A stretch of DNA of 64,000 nt from Hyphochytrium catenoides. Lineage: Eukaryota > Sar > Hyphochytriomycetes > Hyphochytriales > Hyphochytriaceae. The notes beneath the pieces were generated by a model. That model searched no databases, had not been told where the DNA came from, and was given only the letters and a program-made list of their open reading frames with translations. Below are positions 55,301 to 64,000 of the stretch, one piece after another. Location: the NCBI GenBank assembly GCA_900088475.1, contig FLMG01000547.1:2848-66847 (forward strand). Direction: 5' to 3'. The first letter of the stretch is position 1, and each line of letters opens with the position of its first letter. Position numbers and translations under genes: made by a program.

Positions 55301-58300
55301 TAGGAAGATATCTATCTTATCTTCAAAGACTCATCACACTGATGCAGGTTATGCTGAGTACTCAGGTGGTAATGGGTCAAATTCCCTTTATTTTGATTAC
55401 TTGGTAGGAGACAACCACGTAAGCAACGCCGTCGACCTCCACGATTACCGATCAGTTGAACTCAATGAAGGCGCTATATTCAGGTAAAAGGACAACCTGC
55501 CTGACCGTAAGATTGCCCATCTCAATCCTTAATACTCTTTTTACTTTGTATTGCGTACTCCGCGATGGCTAGGCATGTGACAAAGGGTGTGGCTACTCAG
55601 CCCGCATCGCTTTCACTTATTGGAATACTAGGGGTGCAATCCGTGAATATCAATAGTCCGGGCATCAGGGTGGATGGCACAGCAGCGAAGGTGGTGAAGG
55701 TGCATTTCTCTCCGAACAGTCCTCCAGGGGCTTACACTTTGGGCCAGTCCCTAGATATTATCGTTGTATTCAACAAGTAAGTGTGAATGTCTTCAACTAA
55801 CCTGCCGTAAGCTTACTTATCATCGACCCGCCGGTGACAGATATGTCTTTTTAGATGATGCGGAAGGGTCGCCAACCCTCGTCTTGAACACGAGGGAAGG
55901 CAATGCTAATGCTGCCGAGCAGGAGGCCATTCTTCTCGCGCCATCAGATCCCACGTCGATACTGGCCATGACCTTCCGCTACACTGTGCAGGCGGGAGAC
56001 ACTTCGTCAGACCTTAAATATCTTGACTCTAGGTCTCTACGCCTGAATGGGGCTAGATTATTAACGGCAATCTCTACTTTAGCTCTCGGTACGGTAAACT
56101 GTAGCCGTGGTAGTGCCGTTCAGCTATCCCCTCTAGACTGACATAAACTTTCGTCTCTCTCTTTTCTTGCTGTGTTATAGGCGCAAAGCCCATCCAGCAC
56201 GCCCTTACCCAGCTTCCTTCACCTGGGCTGTTAGGAGGAGGAAGGAGTGTCTCGACTCCAGGAGTCGTAGCCACTTCTGTTGCTCAACTCAGTACTTCCA
56301 CCGCCGCGGGTAGCTACGGCAGAGGCGAGGCCATTTTCATCCATGTTCGCTTTTCACATGACGTGGATGTCAATGGACCTGGAGTTCCTTCGCTCGCGCT
56401 CAATGTGCAGCCAGCCGGAGTTATGGCACGATATCAAAATGGGTCTGGGACTCCAACTCTCACCTTTCTCTACCAAGTGGGGGTGAGTGATGCCACCGTT
56501 TGCAATATCATGTTGACATTCTGACTTCTAGTTTGAGTTTAGGCGGGCCAAATGGTCAGTGCGCTCAACAAAAGGGATGACGCGGCGTTGACCTGTCCCT
56601 CGTGTGCCATTGTCAATCGCAACAGCGACCCTTGTAGCCTATCACTTGCTGGTGTGGACTTGGACCCTGCAACCATCACGATTGACCAGACACCACCAAG
56701 AATCACCAGCGTCGCTGTCCTGACGCCACTTCCAACCGGTGCGAGTTCTCACCTCATGAACCATGAGGACTTTCTATACATTTAGGCCCTCCTTGTACTG
56801 ATACATACGTACGGCACACCGCAACAGGCAAACGGTTCACCGTGGGTGACGAAGTGGTCATCCGAGTGATGTTTGACTTGCCTGTCTGGATATCCCCTTT
56901 AGCTCAAACTGTTCAACAACAGGCCCCCGTGATTCAGCTCGACGTACAGTCTCTCAAGGCCCGCTACGCGAGGTAACCATATGCGTGCATCACAGTAGGC
57001 GTTCTTTTTTACATACCATAATCTTGCACAGGTTTAGTGGCTTTGGGCCGGGTGGTGCGGGTCTGGATTATAGAGATCTTCGTTTTGTTTACATCGTCCA
57101 GCCCGAAGACTCCTCACCGGACTTGCTTTATAAGAGCTCCACCGCACTAAGGATGCCTCCGGGTTCTGGAGCAATTATGAGGCTTGCCACAAACCCTGAG
57201 GGGCTAGCCGACCCCACACTGCCCTCACTCTTGCTGGTTCACACCCTTTCCCTGACGGCGGATCCGATAAAGATTGATACCACCATTGTTCCGGTGGTCG
57301 TTAGGGTCTTTGCTGTCGACGCTAGCGGACTCTATGCTCCTGGTGATGTACTCACAATACGGATTGAGTTTTCGGAGCCCGTAGCTGTCAAAGGGTCACC
57401 TGTTCTCTGGCTTCAGACAGGGCAGGACAGTGGGGCAGAGTACAGCTCTGGAAGTGGTACTAGATGGCTAGACTTCACTTACGAAGTGAGGCCCTCAGAC
57501 CGATCAACTAGGCTTCGATATTGTGACACTAATGCGCTGCAGACCCCAAACAGCTCTGCCATCCTGTTATCGAGCACCAATCCCTTCACTCCAGTTGATT
57601 TACTACTTCCCGTGCCAGGCTCTCCATTGAGCCTGGACGGCTCAAGCAGCCTCGCCTTGGATGGCAAACCGCCCTATGTTGAGAGAATCTATGCGTCGGA
57701 CCAGACAGGTGATTCATGGTTTTTTCTTCTTAAATTGTTTGGAAGTTCACAAAGTTTAACGCGTCATCCATGACTGCTAGGGACTCAACTGTCGCGTGGG
57801 GTAGAGATAAGCCTTGGGGATGAAATATCCATTTCCATCCAGTTTTCTGCTCCTGTGGCGGTTGACGTGTCAGTGGGAAGACCCTTTTTGGCTCTCTACG
57901 CAGGTCAGACACACCGGCCGGCTACATATGTTTCAGGCAGTGGTTCAAAGCGGCTGCTTTTCAGTTATAGGGCGCAGACAGGTAACCTAACACCTCTAAT
58001 CCATTTTGCCTAGCTTACCCTTAACCCTTGTTACATGGAAGGCGATGACACGGACCTCCTAGACTACACCAACACTAGTGCCCTGAATCTGAATGGCAGC
58101 ACCATCAAGCGCGCGTCTTCACGACCAATGCTTAACGCAGACTTACATCTAAATCCACCTGGTGGCCGGCTGTATGGCAACCGAGAGGTCTCGGCAGAGT
58201 TTGGACAAGGTCGTTTTCAGGATCTTAGAGTGGACAAGGCTGCGAATGACTATCGTTTGCGCTTTGTATCCGGTACGCGTCCATCGCAATGCTCACACTC

Positions 58301-61300
58301 TTCTCTCTCTCTCCCCCCATCTCTCATGTTCCTTACGATGATGCATATATTCTTTCATATCTCGGTAGTTTAACTGTACTTGCTTTTCCTTCGTTCAGGC
58401 GGAAGCGATATTGTGACCGCTCAAGAGCTAAATGTCTCACACTCTTCTGAGTTTGAGCTTAAGAGTCGTGACTCGAGGGCTGGGGATCAGTTCGGCTGGA
58501 GCGTCTCTGTAAATGAGGATTTTGCCTTAATCGGCGCCCCGCATGTCAGAAGTCGACGATTTGCTTCTCAGGTTGTTCGAACGACTAGTGGGGCGGCAGA
58601 GGTGCGGCCTGAGATACAGGTAGTGAAAATCTCAGACAGATGGCGTGACGCAGTGCAGGAGGTCGTCTCCTCTGCAGCGGAGGGCACCGAGATCTCTGGC
58701 ACTTTCAAGGTCTTCCTAGGAGGAAGAGGTTCTCGCTCATTGCCAAGTGACATCAAGGCTAGTACTATGCAGGTAAGCAGATCAGCTTTCCAAGACCAAC
58801 AGTAGCTTGTTTTATCTATCGCCATGATGTCTCTAAAAAAACTCAATGAATCCAGGTTTATCTTTCGCACGATTGGGACTTTCTGGTCGAGGTAGAAAGA
58901 AGCCCAAACTATGACTGTGGCTGTGAGGGCGCCTTCGTGTGGAGAATTACGATAAGAAACCCTGTTGGGCCTATCCCCAAATTGACTGTTCAGGCTGCCC
59001 TGTCACCTGCCAGCGCCACCATTGGAGGAGGGGATAGCCCTAACACTGCCATTGAGCTGCAGTCGGTGCGCAAGGTGTCTGGCACTTTCGCATTGATGAC
59101 CATGGTCGGTGGGGCACTGAAACAAACCCCAGACATCCCAACGGACTGCATGGGGCCTACTCTTGCTTCAGCCATCTCCAGCCACCTTCTACTTCCGGTG
59201 CGGGAAGTGGAACGCCAAGGCCCGGATGCTCACGCCGCCTACTCATGGACTATCACCTTTGACTCCACCATAAACAACTATGACATGCCCCAGCTACAAA
59301 TATCGGCTTCAGATATTGAGGGAAACATGCCTCAGGTACCCACGACCGCATCTTATATCATTCCTTCCCCACCGATATCTAGAGTCGCTTTTCAATCTCT
59401 TCCGTACAAGGTCGGGGCTTCGGGTCTCCCTTCGTCATAGTCAAGCGACACGGCAATTTATGTTCTGCTCGAGTTGCCTCTTTCTAGTTTTGACTTTAGC
59501 GCGTTTTGCATCGTGGCGCTGGTCTTCGTTTCTCAATCAACTCTTTCTTCCGGAAGATTTCCGCCTACACACTGCAGGAAGGTGAAGCACCAATCTCAGG
59601 GTCCTTTAAACTGCGTTTCCGTTCTGGCATTTTTGAGTCAACGACGCCTGCTATTCCACACGATGCCACGGAAGGCGCCATGGAAAGTGCTCTGCTTTCC
59701 CTTTCTCAAGTCATTTCTGACGTAAGAGTAAAACGCACGGGACCAGATGGACATGGTGGGCACAGCTGGACTATAACCTTCCTAGAGGTTAAGGAGCAAA
59801 CTTCCCGAGAATTTATAGAGGACAACGTGCAAAATTTGAAGCTAATGGTCCCTGTGACGACGGAATATGTAAGTGCTGCTGTCGGCGATTTGTCCTAGTC
59901 CCATACTTTGTCAATATCCACCATATTCTCTGGGGTTGTTGGGTGCTGACCTGGACCATCAGGGTGCTAGGACATTGCGCGGGACTGGAGCGCAAGTAAC
60001 AGTGGACTACGAGTTGCGTGATGCTGCAGTCCTCAATTTACCTGCAACCGCGGTTGGAAGAGAAGGCGACAAGGTTGGGGCGGCGTACATCTTCCAGCGC
60101 AAGTCAAAGCAGGTGGGCTTACGTTTAAAGCTGTCATTGTAGATAGATTGTGGGTGGACACTAGAGGGAAGAGGCCTGATGTCCACTCTTCTTATTAATG
60201 GTGTCTATCCGCCCATTTCTCACGTTGTTATACGTTCCCCGTGCCCGCTTGCGCGCCCTTCCGCCAACCCCTCATATAGTGGTGGCAGCCCGTGCATTCA
60301 CGCCTTGTAGCCGACGACGGGGATCCGGGTGATCTCTTCGGCTTTAGCGTCGGTCTCAGCCTTCCACACGCGATTGTTGGAGCTCCCTTTTCTAAGATCT
60401 ACGGAGAATTTGCTCGCCAGACCCTCACATGCAGTGCGTTCCGTGGATCTTTTAAACTCAACTATGGACCGCATGCAACAGATGCTATCACGTGGAATGT
60501 AACACAGGACCAGCTGCACGCAAGGCTTCTTACTATCACAGCCATCTCTTCTGTTATGGTTCAAGACTACGCAGGACCCTTGTGCTCAGGTGTGTGTGCA
60601 CTGACTATGGTGCCCTTTTGATCCCATTCTCCCGTCTCGTAGCTTTCCCTAGCATTCAAGCTCTGGGCTAGGTGAGTGAAGGGAAAATGTACTCTATCTG
60701 ACTCAGTCCTCACTCTTAGGTCAAGCGGTTGATATCACTTTCACGTATCACGGACCTAGTGCGGGAGATGTGCCTGTCCTAGTACCTGATGTGGAACACT
60801 TGTACAGTGATCGAGAGATTCCTGTCAACGTTGTTGTGGAAAGGGAAGGCTCCTACTACCCACAAGCACCGCGGTCAGTCTCACAAGGTGCTGCCTACCT
60901 CTTCCGGTATCAGGGCCCCGAGCTCGAATGGGAGCAGATTACGAAGCTTTCAGATCCTACCGGAGGGCTGCAGAATGAGTTTGGCTGGGCCGTCGCAGCT
61001 GATGGGAATCTAGCTGTGGTAGGGGCTCCAGCCACTGATGGGGAAGCTGGAGCGGTATACGTATACTCCTTTGTGAGTGGAGAGTGGCAGTATCGGTTTC
61101 CTCTGCGACGCTCTAGGTTCAAGCGACACCCAGGAGGTCGCTTCGGCCATAGTGTGGCAATTCACGGCGAATATATTGCTGTCGGCTGTCCTGGCTACCA
61201 GGGAGGAGAAGGGCGGACCATCCTTTACCGCCGAAGCTCAAGCGGCGTCTATTTTGAGTTGAAGGAGTTCAAGGCCCCAACTGCAACACCGGGCAGTGCA

Positions 61301-64000
61301 TATGGAAGCTCTGTGGCTGTGCATCAACCTTCAACATTTAACTCTGTGCGACTAGTGGTGGGAGCACCCCAGGAGGATAGCGGTAGAGGACCAAACACTG
61401 GGTCCGCATACGTATATCGCTCAAGGGCTGACCTCGTCTTCCATGAAGCCGAAAAAGTGATAGGTAGTGACATCCGAGCTTTTGACCGTTTTGGTCGATC
61501 TGTGGATGTGAGTGGGTCGATGATAGTAGTAGGAGCGCATGTAGAGTACCGGGGCAGTCTGGGAGCCAATTATGCAGTGCAGGTCGTCAGAACCTCTGCT
61601 GACAATGGGCAAAGGATAACAGGATTTTTCCGGCTTGGCTTCGGGGAAATCGAGTATGACTACGCTCTCACGCCGCGGCTCTCTTCACCAATTCGCTGTG
61701 ATGTCGCTCCAGAGGACGTGAAAAGAGTATGTACAGATAGATAAATTACCACCCTGAGGAACAATGGAGAGGTAAACCCATTTTATGTTTGTCTGACCTG
61801 TAGGTTCTCGAGAAAGAACTGGAGACCGGCGAGGTGCTTGTCAGTCGCTCAGCCGTTGACCTCGAGGGTGGCTATGAGTGGCGCATAACTTTTCTCGAAG
61901 ATCAGCCAGACCTTCCACCCCTCGTGGCCGATAGCGCAGAGCTCATGCCTGATGGAGCGCGGGCTGAAGTATCAGTAGTATCAAGACAGGCTCCTGTCCA
62001 GCGTGGTGCGGCCTACGTCTTTACTTTCGAAGAAGATCGTCAGAGATGGGTAGAGCAGGTGATCGCTTGAAAGTAGTGAACTCTCGTTCAAGCTTAGCTT
62101 CGCAGCACGCTCACCTTGTCTTTCGTTTTGTCGTAAAGGCTACCCTGCGACCTCGTGAGAAGCAGTTTCACAGCCTCTTCGGCACCTCCGTAGCTTTAGA
62201 AGGTCGTCATGCTGTCGTCGGAGCCTTCAATGGTCACCCACTCGTTCCTTTGGGCAACACAGGGGCCGCCTACACCTTCGACCTGACGATTCTGCAGCTT
62301 AAGTTCACCACCAAACAGCTGAGGTAGGCCGAGATTGCGCAGCCGCAAATGCGAATAGCCAATCATTAGTTACTGACTCCTTACCATTCCATTGCAGTGT
62401 CCTCGAGGGGGAGGCTTTGCAACTGCAAGTGAACCGGTGTCAGGAAGGCACCTCTTGCTCTTTAGGATCACTGTCTGACGTTTTGGAGGTTGCCTATGAC
62501 ACTGGAGACGCTATATCGGACCCTGATTCTCACAATCTGTAGGTCTTACATTGTCAATGTCCAACGAAAGGCCCATTAAGCCTAACTTACATTGAATGCT
62601 GATCCTGTCTCTCAGAGGCACGGAGAAGGAGATCGGGCCCTATCGGAAACTTTGTATGCTGGATGCACCGCCTTATACAGAAGGTTCTCTTCCGGTACTT
62701 TGGAGTAGGAGAGAGACGGCGTAAACTGACACCTTTTTCTTGTCCTGGCCCCGTGTAGGTGCTCTCTGGTTTCCGAACGCTCGCGGACAGGAACCTGCGA
62801 CAATTCCCCCAGGCCGCTGGCTGCTGGCCGACGCCGTGGGAACAGCGGTGGGGCGGAGTCAGTTCTATGGAAGCGAGGAGCAGCGCTCCTTGTGGATTAA
62901 CGGTGAAGGCCCGCTCTTTTCATATATCTTGTGGACTCTACTTTCTTTCTCGTCATTGACCCGCCCTGATGGCCTCTTTTCCTGCTTTTCTTTACAACGG
63001 TAGGCGAGTTTGACTTTGGTGCTGTGTCCGATTATGAGACAGCGAGTGGCAAATTGCGCTTCAGTGCTGGGGAGGTGGAGTTGCCCATTACGGTTCGGAC
63101 AACGGATGACGTGTTGCTGGAGGCTCCAGATGAGAAGTTTAATGTCAGGTGTGGCCTTATACAGACCAGACACACTCCCTATGTTTGCTGCTCAGTTGCA
63201 AGCTTTTCTTGCTCTCATGAGGATTACGGGTAAGTCCACTAATGCCCTCGGCTTAGGCTAAGCCAGCCGGGCATTTGGCCAACGTTCGGCGGTGATCTCT
63301 GGGCGCAGGTGACGATTGTGGATAACGGAGACGGCGGCTTGGGAATGAAAGACTTCACGTCCGTTTTCTTACCACCCTCGAGTTCTGAACCTGTTGGCGG
63401 CTTCGGGACAGCCGTTGCTCTTGAGAGTAAAGTTGGGTTGGTCGCTGTCGGCTCTCCAACCAAAGACGCTGACAGCAGGTTGAGCTCCGGCGCAGTGCAT
63501 CTCCACACGTTTAGTCTTGGCTTCTGGGCACCCGAGGTACGATCTTAAATTCCTGCTTTCGGTCCTAGGCGCCTTTATTAACCTACTCCCACCTCATACC
63601 AAACTATAGCAAACGCTGTCCAGTCCTACCCCACAACCCTTTGGCCTATTTGGGAGCTCTGTAGGACTTGACGCGGCCCAGCCTTCGGGCTTGCCGCGCC
63701 TCATTGTAGGCGCACCAGGTATTTGCAAATATTAGTTACTCTTCTGCTCAGTTACTCACAAGGACAATTTTGCTTTGGACTTGCTCATCGGCGTAGGTGA
63801 GGCCAAAGCCTACATTTTCATCCGGCTACTTTATGGCACATCCTTCTCGTGGACACTTGAGGCCACACTGCTGCCTCCAGCGATGGTTAGGGACGTGAAC
63901 GGCTACGCGGGAGTTGGAGCCGTGGCCATCGAAGGCAAGACAGCGGTAGTCGGGGCACCTGGCGAGAACTGTATATGCATCTTCTTGCACCGAACCCTGG
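52302..64000 (+). CDS. giant surface/adhesion protein with FG-GAP and Calx-beta repeats (5' part, runs off the window)
   Basis: Many exons. Exon 1 (52302-52380) encodes a signal or anchor (IQLILVLYICLIG) and splices in phase to about 52,447 (VCGAHQLLLVPQAW). From 52.4 to 53.9 kb lie filamin/Ig-like modules (FTNLQIDKAGGPYLIRLYS; VTGGVPFNIVV). From 54.0 to 58.3 kb at least eight modules repeat a pattern like GTYGAGHDIDIAVDFTQEV, later APGDVLTIRIEFSEPV, then SGTRWLDFTYEVRPSD. From 58.4 kb FG-GAP (integrin-alpha propeller-like) units occur, e.g. GDQFGWSVSVNEDFALIGAP, FGWAVAADGNLAVVGAP, FGRSVDVSGSMIVVGA. They alternate with modules of the type ISGSFKLRFRSG and GHSWTITF. A Calx-beta unit sits at about 63,010-63,150 (YETASGKLRFSAGE). 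No stop is reached in the final frame. Extracellular adhesion or cell-cover function is inferred; the C-terminal anchor is outside the window. Confidence 0.82.

Overview
The window is nuclear DNA of a eukaryotic protist. Most confident genes are split by short GT-AG introns (about 50-250 bases), often with clear donors (GTAAGT, GTGAGT) and pyrimidine-rich acceptors, on both strands. Gene content points to a flagellated stramenopile-like lineage (ochrophyte or oomycete relative): a cilium-type enkurin, a 7TM receptor fused to a TKL kinase, a giant FG-GAP/Calx-beta surface protein and mucin-like secreted proteins. This placement is inference; no marker gene fixes the species. Nothing bacterial, plasmid or viral was seen apart from genes of bacterial-like ancestry.

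Layout. 1-6 kb is low-complexity purine/pyrimidine-asymmetric DNA with GA/CT microsatellites. It holds two diverged copies of a block of about 800-950 bp flanking a putative minus-strand coiled-coil gene. 6.6-8.2 kb is an alpha/beta-hydrolase-fold gene (-). 8.2-12.3 kb is poorly resolved and includes a frameshifted relic of a Ser/Lys/Arg-rich gene whose better copy lies at 14.8-15.6 kb. 12.3-13.5 kb (-) and 15.9-19.3 kb (+) encode two secreted or surface proteins: a Cys-rich tandem-repeat protein, and a mucin / lectin-like / vWD / EGF-like protein. 19.8-21.8 kb (-) is a three-exon PP-loop protein resembling bacterial MurL, the glutamyl epimerase of peptidoglycan synthesis. Then come enkurin (+, 22.6-23.6 kb), nascent-polypeptide-associated complex beta/BTF3 (-, 23.9-24.5 kb), a many-exon TBC1D23-type Golgi trafficking adaptor (-, 25.6-30.6 kb) and gamma-glutamyl hydrolase (+, 31.4-33.2 kb).

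The right half holds a small ankyrin gene (+, 33.6-34.7 kb), uncertain open frames (34.7-37.2 kb), a three-TM ankyrin protein (+, 37.3-39.3 kb), the 7TM-TKL receptor kinase (-, 39.6-42.7 kb), an apparently intact Crypton-like tyrosine recombinase gene with six introns (-, 45.9-48.5 kb), a GNAT acetyltransferase (-, 50.0-51.1 kb) that may sit inside an intron of a plus-strand membrane-protein gene, and the 5' part of a giant adhesion-type surface protein (+, 52.3 kb to beyond the window end).

No single pathway links these genes. They are a mixture of housekeeping functions (translation, trafficking, folate), cilium, signalling and cell-surface genes plus one mobile element. Intron-exon models were built by eye from splice signals, phase agreement and protein continuity. 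Where I say that phases agree, every exon junction I checked keeps the frame.
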